A stretch of 64,000 bases of DNA from Polyangiaceae bacterium (GCA_019637295.1 JAHBVX010000001.1:471501-535500), one strand, 5' to 3'. Counted from the first letter of the stretch, positions 26,463 to 34,732 are shown. Translations and numbers: made by a program. Notes: a model not told the origin generated them from the letters alone.

Positions 26463-28049
26463 ATGAGTGACCAAGCAGAGCGATCGAGCAGGGTGCGTCC
26501 AAGGCGTGCGAGTCGGCATCTGACGTCTCGCGCCGCGTGGGCACTGCTGCTCTCGGGCACGAGCGCGCTAGCTCAGCTACCCCCGGGGGACCGTCCGGCC
26601 GCGGTGCCGCCCCCGGACGATCTCGGGCCGCCCGAGGCCGCCGCCCTGCCCTCCCCGGAGCGCGCCCTCGAGACCATCGAGCAGCGGCTGGCCGGGCTGC
26701 TGGCGCGGCCCGGTGGCCTCACCGCTCGCGAGGTGGGGTCGCGCGCCGCCGCCAGCAGCACCGACGCGAGCGTGCGGCTGGCGGACGTGCAGGCCGCCGC
26801 GGCGGACGTGGACCGCGCCTTCATGGCCTTCCTTCCTCGGCTCACGCTCACAGGGCGCTACACCCGGCTCTCTCCAGTGGATGCGGCGAGCGTAGGCCCG
26901 GGGCAAGGGAGCCTGGTCGGGACTACCGATCCGGCTGGGCCACTCGCGCCCGGCGCGCCCCTGTTCGGGATCCCCGCCAGCGCGTTCAGCTTCCCGGTGA
27001 TCCTCAATCAGTACCTGTTGAACGCCAACCTCACCATCCCGCTGTCGGACTACGTGATGTCCACCAGCAAGGCCTACGCGGCGTCTTCGGCGTCGCGCCG
27101 AGCCGCCGAGCTGGGTGTGAAGGCGTCGCGCGTGGCTGCCGCGGCCAACGCCAAGATCGCCTACTACAACTGGGTCCGGGCCAGGCTCCAGAGCGTGGTC
27201 GCCGAAGAGGCTTTGGTTCTGGCGAAGGCGCAGCTCGAGGTCGCGAAGGTGGCCTTCGGCGCGGGTCGGGTGTCCAACGTAGACGTCCTGCGCGCGCAGG
27301 CTCACGTCGCCAACTCGGAGCTGCTCGTAGAGAAGGCGCGCACGTTCTCGCGGGTGGGTGAGGAGCAGCTGCGGGTAGTGATGCACGCGCCGGCGGATCG
27401 CGCCTGGGAGATCGGTGAGAACGTGCTCACCGCCCGCGCCGCAGACCGCGAGACGAGGCCGCTCGACGCGCTCGTGAGCGAGGCCTTGAAGAAACGCCTC
27501 GATATCCGTTCTCTCGACGAGACCGCCTGGTCCCTCAAGAAGCAGACCGCGGTGCTCGAGGCGCAGGCGGTGCCGCGCGTCGAGGCTTTCGGCAACGCCT
27601 ACTACGCGAATCCGAACCAGCGCGTCTTCCCGCAACAGGAGAAGTGGAGCGCGACTTGGGACGTGGGGCTGCAGGTCGTGTGGTCCCCCAACGACCTCGG
27701 GACTTCGCCTGCGTCGGCGCGCGGCCTCGACGCACAGCGGGTGCGCGTCGAAGCCCAGAAGCGCGCGCTGCTCGATGGACTCCGGATGGAAATCACCCAA
27801 GCGCAACAGGCCATGTCCGAAGCGCAGTTCGCGGTGGAGACGTCCCGCCGTGCGCTCGCGGTCGCCGAAGAGGCCTATCGGGTACGCCGGCAGCAGTACA
27901 GCTTCGGGCGAGCGACCTCGCTCGAGCTGACGGACGCGGAGGTCGAGCTGCTGCGCAGTCGCATGGCCTTGATCGACGCGCACATCGCGCTGCGCGTCGC
28001 GCGGGTCCAACTCGATCACGCGCTCGGCCGTGACACCGCCGTGCGCTGA
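26463..28049 (+). CDS. TolC-like outer-membrane efflux protein
   Basis: A 528-residue protein with an Arg-rich n-region, hydrophobic h-region and likely cleavage after SALA (about residue 37). The two halves show the TolC repeat: long helices (AAAANAKIAYYNWVRARL; EALVLAKAQLEVAKVAFGAG then DVLRAQAHVANSE) and the C-terminal partner (EEAYRVRRQQYSFGRATSLELTDAEVEL). It forms the trimeric exit duct for the preceding adaptor and pump. The ATG at 26463 has GAGGG upstream; a GTG at 26448 overlapping the pump stop codon is an alternative. Confidence 0.92.
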   Translation: MSDQAERSSRVRPRRASRHLTSRAAWALLLSGTSALAQLPPGDRPAAVPPPDDLGPPEAAALPSPERALETIEQRLAGLLARPGGLTAREVGSRAAASSTDASVRLADVQAAAADVDRAFMAFLPRLTLTGRYTRLSPVDAASVGPGQGSLVGTTDPAGPLAPGAPLFGIPASAFSFPVILNQYLLNANLTIPLSDYVMSTSKAYAASSASRRAAELGVKASRVAAAANAKIAYYNWVRARLQSVVAEEALVLAKAQLEVAKVAFGAGRVSNVDVLRAQAHVANSELLVEKARTFSRVGEEQLRVVMHAPADRAWEIGENVLTARAADRETRPLDALVSEALKKRLDIRSLDETAWSLKKQTAVLEAQAVPRVEAFGNAYYANPNQRVFPQQEKWSATWDVGLQVVWSPNDLGTSPASARGLDAQRVRVEAQKRALLDGLRMEITQAQQAMSEAQFAVETSRRALAVAEEAYRVRRQQYSFGRATSLELTDAEVELLRSRMALIDAHIALRVARVQLDHALGRDTAVR

Positions 28050-28482
28050 GGGGGACTCCCGGCCCGTGGGTCAGTACGCTCCGGCGCGATGTGAGGAGCG
28101 GACGCTGAGCACCCAGCGCCCGGGGCGCAGCTCGATGAGCCGCGAGCGCAGGCGGGGCACAGGTGAGAACGGCGTCGTGGCACTCGTGACACGTGTGTCA
28201 GCAATCTCACGCTTGGGGCTTCGCTCGAGCTCCAGCGCTGCGTCGGTACTTCCCGAGTATTTACGCATCGTTCTCCCCAAGCCAAGGATGGGTGTCGGCC
28301 AGGTTGCTCCGTTCACCCACGCTCGGTGAGCAAGGCCCGTGCCTCGGGCTGTCGCCCACTCTTCCCCACACGCGCGCCTCCAGCAAGTCAGCCATTCGTG
28401 GGGCACAACGCGCAGGTCCGCCGCTTTCTTTCGGGCGATCGTCCAGAACCGTTGTCCTCGGCTCCGTCGCTGCGACAGCGGG
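28050..28482. other. 433-bp intergenic region, hairpin-rich, no credible gene
   Basis: Between the convergent tolC-like and Cys-repeat lipoprotein genes. No reading frame here has codon use or composition like the neighbouring genes. Visible structures are GCGCC-CGG-GGCGC at 28116-28128, TGACAC-GT-GTGTCA at 28187-28200, a three-way-junction-like fold at 28211-28282 (listed separately), GGGTG/CACCC around 28290-28319, and GCTC-GGT-GAGC at 28321-28331. Either strand could be the transcript. Confidence 0.5.
28211..28282. ncRNA. Candidate structured RNA (three-way junction), strand unknown
   Basis: An 8-bp outer helix GCTTGGGG (28211-28218) with CCCCAAGC (28275-28282) closes two inner hairpins. 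One is CGCT/AGCG (28222-28237). The other is TGCGT (28239-28243) with ACGCA (28263-28267), then a 3x3 internal loop, then TACT/AGTA around a TCCCG loop (28247-28259). The same fold can form on either strand. I do not recognise a known riboswitch or RNA family, and chance pairing in GC-rich DNA is possible. Confidence 0.25.
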
Positions 28483-29484
28483 TCAGCAGCCGCTCTGGCC
28501 GCCGGTCCCGCTGCAGGTCTGCGCCGTGCAACACACCCCGGATGCACAGGAGAAGGCCCCCGTGCAGCTCGCCGTGCAGGTCGTCCCGCCGCAGCTCACC
28601 TTGCCCGAGCACGCGGAGGCGCCGCTGCACGCGATGGTCGTCGAGGGCGCGCTGCTGTCCACCCCGGAGCTGCACGCGTACGAGCCGCAACCGACCTTGC
28701 ACTGCGCGCCGGCGCACTTCACCTTGCCCGAGCAGCTCCAGGCGCCCGAGCAGTCCACGTCACAGCTGTCACTCGCCGTGCACTCCACCGCGGACTTGCA
28801 GGCGTTCGACTCGGTGCAGTCGATGGCGCAGGTCTTCCCAGAGCAAGTGACGGCCCCGCCGCAGGCCGAACTCCCGCACTGGAGCGTGCAGCTCTGAGCG
28901 CTGCACTCCACGCCCGAGGAGCAGGCGCTGAAGCCACACGCGACCGCGCACTTGTCCCCACCGCATTTGACGGCGCTGCCGCAGGAGCCGCTCCCCGTGC
29001 AGTTGACGGTGCAGCTCGCGGCCTTCGTGCAGTCCACGCCGGCGCCGCACGCGTAGCCCTCGCACTCCACGCGACACGGAATGGATGGGGGGCACTCGAT
29101 CTTGTTCGGGCAGCCGAACGCGGGGCACTCGAACACGCACGTGCCACCCTGGCACACGCCGCCCGCGGTCGCGCAGGTCGCGTCGCACGGGAGCGGGGGA
29201 GCGCCCCCGCTGCCACCGGTAGCCGCGCCGCCGCTGCCGCCCGCCGGCGCGCCGCCCGACGAGGTTCCCCCGCTCGCCGCTGCCCCCGCAGCGCCGCCGG
29301 TCGCGCCGCCACCGCCCGCAGCGCCGCCGCTTCCCCCGCTCGCTGACTGACCGCCGCTGCCCACTGCACCGCTGCCGGCAGCGCCTCCTGCCGAGCCGCT
29401 CCCACCATAGAGCCCCGCGTCGGTGCTCGAGCCGCAGCCGAGGCAGGTCACGAGGGCGACCGCGAGCCATCCTTCGAGCCTCAT
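28483..29484 (-). CDS. Cys-repeat lipoprotein
   Basis: A 333-residue protein: signal peptide with lipobox LGC (Cys17), a Gly/Ser/Ala-rich linker (residues about 25-97), one short Cys-rich module (CDATC to CPSIPC region), then nine tandem repeats of about 21 residues (DNA 28516-29076), each with the pattern C-x3-C-x4/5-C-x4-V-x-C-x3/5. Most Cys positions are invariant; repeats 7 and 8 lack one Cys each, at positions facing one another. No enzymatic motif. It is probably a rigid disulfide-bonded surface or periplasmic stalk. It lies 60 bp downstream of the lamin-tail-domain protein and may share its transcript. Confidence 0.82.
   Translation of the reverse strand: MRLEGWLAVALVTCLGCGSSTDAGLYGGSGSAGGAAGSGAVGSGGQSASGGSGGAAGGGGATGGAAGAAASGGTSSGGAPAGGSGGAATGGSGGAPPLPCDATCATAGGVCQGGTCVFECPAFGCPNKIECPPSIPCRVECEGYACGAGVDCTKAASCTVNCTGSGSCGSAVKCGGDKCAVACGFSACSSGVECSAQSCTLQCGSSACGGAVTCSGKTCAIDCTESNACKSAVECTASDSCDVDCSGAWSCSGKVKCAGAQCKVGCGSYACSSGVDSSAPSTTIACSGASACSGKVSCGGTTCTASCTGAFSCASGVCCTAQTCSGTGGQSGC
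28516..29076 (-). repeat. Nine tandem Cys-rich coding repeats of about 63 bp
   Basis: In-frame repeats inside the Cys-repeat lipoprotein gene. Representative units begin CRVECEGYACGAGVDC, CTLQCGSSACGGAVTC, CAIDCTESNACKSAVEC and CTASCTGAFSCASGVCC. Units vary by one or two residues in length but keep four Cys and a Val two residues before the fourth Cys. Divergence between units suggests an old duplication, not recent slippage. Confidence 0.8.
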
Positions 29485-29544
29485 CCGCCCACAGGGTAGC
29501 GCGGCGCGCAGGCCGCGCCCAGGTGCCTCGCGGCGGAGCCCGAG

Positions 29545-31320
29545 TCAGCCGAGGTGGCGACGGGCGCCGCGTCGGGCCGCGATCAGCCCGAGGCCGAGCA
29601 GTCCGAGGAGCCAGGCGCCGGGCCGATCGCGCTCGCCGCCGGGAACCGCGCAACCACAGCCGCCGTCGTCGCTCGAGCTCGAGCTGCCGCCGCCCTGGTT
29701 CAGGCCGCCGAAGTTGCCGACGCCGCCGGTGGCGCCACCCGAGCCCGGGGTCCCGCCGGAGCCGCCCGTGGCGGCGCCGCCGCCCGTCCCAGCGCCGCCG
29801 GTCCCGGCGCCGGCGCTGCCGCCGACACCTGCTCCGCCCGAGCCGCCGCTCGGCGTTCCGCCGGAGCCACCGCCGGTGCCGCCGGTGCCCACGGTGCTGC
29901 AGTCGTTGAACGGGCTCGAGGTGTTCTTGGGCGAAGGGGTGCCCGTGCTGAAGTCGGCCTGGTTGTCGTCGGTGTCGATGCAGCCGCCGCCCGCGCGCAG
30001 GAGCGCGGTCGGGATGCCGGGCGACGGTGCGCGCCCGCTCCCCTCGAACTGACTGGCCGTGGCGCCGAAGCCGACGAAGTCGACGATGCTGCTGCTCGTG
30101 CAGGGCGTGCCTGCCGCGCCGCAGCCCGAGAGCACCGCGCCATGCACCAGCATCAGCTTGCCGGCGTTGAGCGACAGGTTCGTCGTGTTGGCGGCGTCCG
30201 GGGTTGGCAGCGGCGTGCCCGTCGCGCCCGTGCCTGCTCCGAGCCCCACGAGGTAATACTGACCCGGCGCGAGGGAGGTGTTGGTCAGGGCGGTCGAGGT
30301 CGTCGCCGCGCCGGTGAAGTTCCCCTCGGCGGTGCCATACTGCAGGAAGAGCCCGCCGAGCGAGACGGCGGACGTGCTGCGGTTGAAGAGCACGACGTAG
30401 TCGCTCGCCACCGGCGAGTTGTTCCCGGAGCCGGCGTAGATCTCCGCGATGGTGATGCCAGTGGGCGGCGTGCCGCCCCCGCCACCAGTTCCGCCAGTTC
30501 CGCCGCCAGTCCCGCCGGTTCCGCCAACTCCGCCAATTCCGCCGCCGGTCCCGCCGGTCCCACCGCCGGCTCCGCCAGCTCCGCCAGCTCCGCCGCTGCC
30601 GGCGTCCGGCACCGCGCTGCAATCGAACGCGGCGGTGCTGGAGTTGCGCGGAGTGGGCGCGCCCACCTCGAAGTCCGCGGCGTTGTCGTCAGTCTCCACG
30701 CAGCCGCCGTTCTTGCGCTTGGCGGAGGTTGCATTGGAGGGCGCCGCGGTCGGCCCCGAGCCCTCGAACTGCTGCGCGGTCGACCCGTAACCGACCAGAT
30801 CGACGATGTCCGTGGTCGCGCACTGGTTGGCCGTCGTGCCGCAGCCGTTCAGCGGCGTGGAGACGAGGGCGATCTTCCCAGCCGTCGCGCCCAGACCGAG
30901 GTTTCCGGTGGCGTCCGGCGTCGGCAACGCGCCGGGGCTCCCCGCGCCAGCGGCGAGCTGTACCAGGAAATACTTCCCGGGATCGATGGTCGCCGTCGGC
31001 AGGGCGAACACGTTGCTGCCGGAGTTGAACGCGCTGGTGTTCGCCGCGTACTGCAGCGACAGGCCCGCGAGCGACGCTGCAGCGCTGCCACGGTTGAAGA
31101 TCACCACGAAGTCATTGGTAAACGGCGCGTTGGTGTTGCCGCCGCCGCCGTACACCTCGGCGATCACCAAGTCCGGGCTGAGCTCCTGCGAGAGCGTCCC
31201 GAGCGGATCCGACTCGTCGGCGCCCGAACAGCCAGTCGGCAGCACCGCCGCGAGCACCGCGGCAACGGACAGTAGGCGAGACGAGAGCCGTCGAAGAGAC
31301 GAATTGCTGAGCTGGGCCAT
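29545..31320 (-). CDS. Secreted protein with two lamin-tail domains and MYXO-CTERM anchor
   Basis: A 591-residue protein: signal peptide with a lipobox-like TGC (Cys31 region, LPTGCSG), lamin-tail domain 1 (begins DLVIAEVYGGGGN; NDFVVIFNRG), a Gly-rich linker, lamin-tail domain 2 (begins ITIAEIYAGSGN; SDYVVLFNRS), a second long Gly/Ala linker, then a MYXO-CTERM-like end: GCGC, hydrophobic AWLLGLLGLGLIAA, RRGARR. The two domains align along their whole length, including a paired-Cys segment and the QFEGSG and TDDNxADF motifs, so they arose by internal duplication. Lamin-tail domains occur in secreted nucleases and adhesins; no nuclease domain is present. The ATG at 31320 has AAGGA upstream. 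Confidence 0.85.
   Translation of the reverse strand: MAQLSNSSLRRLSSRLLSVAAVLAAVLPTGCSGADESDPLGTLSQELSPDLVIAEVYGGGGNTNAPFTNDFVVIFNRGSAAASLAGLSLQYAANTSAFNSGSNVFALPTATIDPGKYFLVQLAAGAGSPGALPTPDATGNLGLGATAGKIALVSTPLNGCGTTANQCATTDIVDLVGYGSTAQQFEGSGPTAAPSNATSAKRKNGGCVETDDNAADFEVGAPTPRNSSTAAFDCSAVPDAGSGGAGGAGGAGGGTGGTGGGIGGVGGTGGTGGGTGGTGGGGGTPPTGITIAEIYAGSGNNSPVASDYVVLFNRSTSAVSLGGLFLQYGTAEGNFTGAATTSTALTNTSLAPGQYYLVGLGAGTGATGTPLPTPDAANTTNLSLNAGKLMLVHGAVLSGCGAAGTPCTSSSIVDFVGFGATASQFEGSGRAPSPGIPTALLRAGGGCIDTDDNQADFSTGTPSPKNTSSPFNDCSTVGTGGTGGGSGGTPSGGSGGAGVGGSAGAGTGGAGTGGGAATGGSGGTPGSGGATGGVGNFGGLNQGGGSSSSSDDGGCGCAVPGGERDRPGAWLLGLLGLGLIAARRGARRHLG
30470..30603 (-). repeat. Gly-linker minisatellite (9-bp-type units)
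   Basis: A run of CCGCCxxxx units (for example ccgccagtt, ccgccggtt, ccgccaatt) read on the minus strand as GGTGGTGGG-type glycine codons. It encodes the linker between the two lamin-tail domains. Such arrays can change length by slippage or recombination. Confidence 0.6.
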
Positions 31321-31461
31321 GGCAGTCCTTCTACCCGAGCGGCGCCCGCGATCGGGTGACAAAGCGATGACCCACCTGCGCCGCGGCGGCAACCGTGGAC
31401 GGCATTCCCCAGGGCTCTCGACGCCTTGCGTCGCGTGCCCGACGGCCACATATGCGCTCGG

Positions 31462-32652
31462 GTGAGCCAAGTTGCCTGGGGAACGGTGCTGGCCTGGGCA
31501 GCGGTCGTCGCCGCGGCTGGCCTGCTGCGCAGCAAGAGCTACGCGATCTTCCGGGCCGTGCTGCTGGGCGTCTACTCGCTGATCTTCCTGGGGCTGGCAG
31601 CAGCGTGGAGGAGCACGCCGCTGTGGCCGCTGGTCGTCTACTTGCACGCGACGGTGTTCATCCATTCGTTCGCGTTGATTCGGCCGCGGCTCTTCCCGTC
31701 GCTCTACCGCGCGCTGGTCAGCGTGCCGCAGGCCTTCTTCGCCGCGGGGACGTTGCTCGGTCTGCCTTGGGCCATCGCAGCTGCCCTGGGGCTCCCACCC
31801 TACGGCTTCTTCGTGCCGTATCTCCTCGCGCTCGTCGGTGTCCTACAGTCCCTGGTGAGTCGCGAGGAAGAGGTAGACGTGGTGGTGGCCGACGGTCACG
31901 TGGTGCCGGGCGTTCGGCGGCACCCGAGCGGCGGCGGCGCAAGCGAGCGCCCGCTGCGCATCATCCAGCTCACCGACCCGCACCTCGGTCCCTTCATGTC
32001 CGTCGAGCGCCTGGAGCGGATCTGTCGCCGCGCTGTGGAGCGAGAGCCGGATCTCGTCGTGCTCACGGGGGACTTCCTCACCATGGAGTCGCAGTCCGAT
32101 CCGGGCCTGCTCGGGCGGGCCCTCGCTCCGCTGCGCGCGCTCGAGGGCAAGACCTTCGCGTGCTTTGGCAACCACGACCACGAGGCGCCGGACACGGTCC
32201 GCTCGGCGCTCGAGTCCGCCGGAGTGACGCTCTTGATCGACGACGCGGCGCAGGCACAGACGCGCGCTGGGGCCGTCCAGATCATCGGCATGGACTTCCA
32301 CTGGCGCGAGCGCAAGGCGCGCATGGCGGCGGTGTGCGCGCGCCACCCCCGGGAACCGGGCGCGCTGCGGGTGGTCTTGCTGCACAATCCTGCGGCATTT
32401 CGTGAGCTAGCCGACGGCGAGGCGGATCTCGTGCTCTCGGGGCACACCCACGGCGGTCAGGTGGGCCTGGTGAGCTTGGGCCTGCCGCACACGCTGTTGC
32501 GAGTGCTCATGAACGCGCCGGATCACGGCTTCTGGGCGAGCGGGACCAACCGCCTCTACGTGCACCGCGGCACCGGCCACTATGGCTTTCCGCTCCGGCT
32601 CGGGGTGCCGGCGGAAGAGAGCCTGCTCAGGGTACACGCTCCAGAGCGCTGA
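31462..32652 (+). CDS. Membrane-anchored calcineurin-like metallophosphoesterase
   Basis: A 396-residue protein with about four N-terminal membrane spans (residues 1-125) and a C-terminal phosphoesterase domain holding the full metal-binding series: TDPHLG, GDFLT, GNHDHE, LLHNP and SGHTHGGQVG. It resembles the YkuE/YaeI branch, whose members hydrolyse UDP-2,3-diacylglucosamine or related phosphodiesters at the membrane; the substrate here is not known. The start is uncertain: GTG at 31462 was chosen, TTG at 31426 is possible, and neither has a good ribosome site. The deoxyhypusine-synthase-like gene follows after 40 bp. Confidence 0.87.
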   Translation: MSQVAWGTVLAWAAVVAAAGLLRSKSYAIFRAVLLGVYSLIFLGLAAAWRSTPLWPLVVYLHATVFIHSFALIRPRLFPSLYRALVSVPQAFFAAGTLLGLPWAIAAALGLPPYGFFVPYLLALVGVLQSLVSREEEVDVVVADGHVVPGVRRHPSGGGASERPLRIIQLTDPHLGPFMSVERLERICRRAVEREPDLVVLTGDFLTMESQSDPGLLGRALAPLRALEGKTFACFGNHDHEAPDTVRSALESAGVTLLIDDAAQAQTRAGAVQIIGMDFHWRERKARMAAVCARHPREPGALRVVLLHNPAAFRELADGEADLVLSGHTHGGQVGLVSLGLPHTLLRVLMNAPDHGFWASGTNRLYVHRGTGHYGFPLRLGVPAEESLLRVHAPER

Positions 32653-32692
32653 GGGACCGCGTCCGCGTCGGGAAATGTTAGAAGCGCGGGCG

Positions 32693-33841
32693 ATGGACAA
32701 ATCTCTCGGTCAGCGGGTCACCCGCGCTCCCCAGGTGCGGCCGACCAAGATCACGGGCAAAGAGCCGACGCGCGAGCTCCTGCGCGACAAGTTCCCTGCC
32801 TTCGCCGGACGGCAGGTGCGCGAGGCCTACCAGCTCATGCGCGCCACGGTCGAACAGAAGTGCGCGACCGTACTCACCCTGAGCGGCGCCATGACGCCCG
32901 CCGGCATCCACGGCTCCTGTCTAATCCCGCTCATCGAGCGCGGGCTCGTCGACCTGATCACGACCACCGGAGCGAACCTGTATCACGACGCGCATCGCGT
33001 GATCGGTCACGCGGTCCACGAGATCGATCCCGCGTCCGGCGACCTCGCGCTGCGCAAGGCACGCTGCATTCGCATCTACGATCTTGCCTTCCCCGAGCAG
33101 GCGCTCCTCGACTGCGACCGCGTGTTCTCGGCCATGATCCGCAAGCCGGACTTTCAGAAGCGCATGACCACGGCCGAGTTTCATCGTCTGCTCGGCAAGG
33201 AGATGGCACAGCTCGAGAAGGCGCTCGGTGTGAAGGAGCCGTCGCTGCTGTCCACCGCCTATCGTCACAAGGTGCCGATCTATGTCGGCGCGGTACAGGA
33301 CGGCTCGATCTTCTTGAACGTCGTCAAGCTCAAGGCGCTGCTAGGCGACGAGTTCCGCTGCGAGATCGACCCCATCGCGGATGTGTTCGAGATGAGCGCA
33401 CTTCAGCACTACTGTCAGCAGAAGCTCGGGAAGCGGCTCGCGGTGTGGATGCTCGGAGGCGGCGTGCCCAAGAACTACACGCTGCAAGGGGAGCCGCTGC
33501 TCGGACAGATCTTCGACATCCCGACGCGTGGCTTCGACATCGACGTGCAGATCTGCGTGGACGTCGCGGACAACGGCGCGCTCTCACCGGCGACCGCCGC
33601 GGAGGGTCACACCTGGGGCAAGACCAGTGCGGAGAGCGTGCAGACCGGCAGCGTGTACTGCCGCGCGGACGTGACCAGCGTGCTGCCGTTCATCACGCAC
33701 GCGCTGATGAGCGATCCGAAGATGAAGAAGGCCGGGCTGCGGCTGAACGATCAGCGCGCGGCCGCCGTCGCCATCTTGCAGGCTCAGGTGGACAAGCGCC
33801 GGAAGAAACTGCTTGCGTCGCTCGACTTCGACGGCGTGTGA
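32693..33841 (+). CDS. Deoxyhypusine synthase family protein
   Basis: The 382-residue protein matches the deoxyhypusine synthase fold: an N-terminal TVLTLSGAMTPAGIHGSCLIPLIE and ITTTGANLYHD region for NAD binding, VPIYVGAVQDGSIF, LGGGVPKNY, and the active-site lysine motif TWGKTSAES with K310. Eukaryotic and archaeal enzymes transfer the aminobutyl group of spermidine to eIF5A/aIF5A. Bacteria lack that substrate, and some bacterial relatives are thought to make homospermidine or other polyamines, so this enzyme is more likely to act in polyamine metabolism (inference). No speA/speB-like gene is adjacent. ATG at 32693. Confidence 0.9.
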   Translation: MDKSLGQRVTRAPQVRPTKITGKEPTRELLRDKFPAFAGRQVREAYQLMRATVEQKCATVLTLSGAMTPAGIHGSCLIPLIERGLVDLITTTGANLYHDAHRVIGHAVHEIDPASGDLALRKARCIRIYDLAFPEQALLDCDRVFSAMIRKPDFQKRMTTAEFHRLLGKEMAQLEKALGVKEPSLLSTAYRHKVPIYVGAVQDGSIFLNVVKLKALLGDEFRCEIDPIADVFEMSALQHYCQQKLGKRLAVWMLGGGVPKNYTLQGEPLLGQIFDIPTRGFDIDVQICVDVADNGALSPATAAEGHTWGKTSAESVQTGSVYCRADVTSVLPFITHALMSDPKMKKAGLRLNDQRAAAVAILQAQVDKRRKKLLASLDFDGV

Positions 33842-33842
33842 G

Positions 33843-34697
33843 CTACTCGGAGGTCAGGCGCTTGAGCTCTTCTTTGATGATCGTCTCGGCCAGCTGCGGG
33901 ACGACCTCCCACACGACCTGCTCGACGACCTCGCGCGACAACGCGAGCACGCCCGCCACCTGATCCGAGGTGAGCCCGAGCCCCGCGAGCTGCTCGGCGA
34001 ACTGTCCGTTGCCGCTCGTCGCCGCCGCGACGGCGGGTGCGGGTGCCGGGGCAGGCTTGGGGGGCGGCGCGGCCGCGATCGGCGGGGGGGGCGAGGGCGC
34101 GGGGGCAACGACCGGGCGTTGGGCGACTGGCGCGGGCGCCGGGGCGGGCTTGGGCGGCGGCGCAGCCGCGGGTGCGCCGAACGCGAGGGTCGGCGAACGA
34201 GACGCCGCGGGCGCAGGGAGCGGCGCCGCCTGCGGCGCGGGCGCTGCCATCGGCGCGGGCGCCGCCATCGGCGCGGGGGCGCGGTAGGGTGACTGTGCTG
34301 CCGGCGGTGCGCCCACGGCGACGGGCCCCTCGGCGGCCTTGCGCGCGACCGCAGCGGTCTTGTCGATCAGCTGCTGCGTGTCGAAGGGCTTGTCCATGAA
34401 GTCGTCGGCGCCCACGTTCGCTCCACGACCCTTGTCGTACGGCTGGTGTTTGCTCGACAGGATGATGACGCCGACCCCGGGCGCCTCCCGCTTGATGGCT
34501 TGGCACAAGTCGTAGCCGCTCTCGCCCTTGAGCGAGGCATCGACCAGGGCTACGGCCGGCCGCTCCGCGCGCAGTAGCTCCAGCGCCGACTGGGGGCTGT
34601 CCGCGAGAACCACCTTGTAGTCGTCCCCGGAGAAGGTGATCTCGAGCACCTTCCGCATCGTCTTGCTGTCATCCACGGCCAGCAGAGTGGTGGTCAA
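33843..34697 (-). CDS. CheY-like response regulator with Pro/Ala linker and C-terminal helix
   Basis: A 284-residue protein: receiver domain (1-120) with acidic pair VDDS (Asp9-Asp10), phospho-acceptor Asp in ALVDASLKG, and the conserved Lys in MDKPFD; then about 110 residues of Pro/Ala-rich linker with repeated PAPMAA and PPPKPAPAPAP units; then an amphipathic C-terminal segment of about 45 residues (EQVVWEVVPQLAETIIKEEL). The C-terminal segment is not a DNA-binding domain; I recall the same helix ending other deltaproteobacterial and myxobacterial regulators, which suggests a protein-docking role. The start is TTG with GGAGGAAC just upstream. Divergent from hrcA. Confidence 0.88.
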   Translation of the reverse strand: MTTTLLAVDDSKTMRKVLEITFSGDDYKVVLADSPQSALELLRAERPAVALVDASLKGESGYDLCQAIKREAPGVGVIILSSKHQPYDKGRGANVGADDFMDKPFDTQQLIDKTAAVARKAAEGPVAVGAPPAAQSPYRAPAPMAAPAPMAAPAPQAAPLPAPAASRSPTLAFGAPAAAPPPKPAPAPAPVAQRPVVAPAPSPPPPIAAAPPPKPAPAPAPAVAAATSGNGQFAEQLAGLGLTSDQVAGVLALSREVVEQVVWEVVPQLAETIIKEELKRLTSE

Positions 34698-34732
34698 AGT
34701 TCCTCCGACGCCTTTCCTGAAAACTGCGGGGG

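Noticed and set aside
28071-28547. 158-residue minus-strand frame across the 28-kb intergenic region
   Set aside because: Overlaps the end of the Cys-repeat lipoprotein in another frame, has no ribosome site and Arg/Trp-rich composition.
30470-30603. Regular short repeats suggestive of a CRISPR array
   Set aside because: Units are about 9 bp without spacers and encode an in-frame glycine linker.
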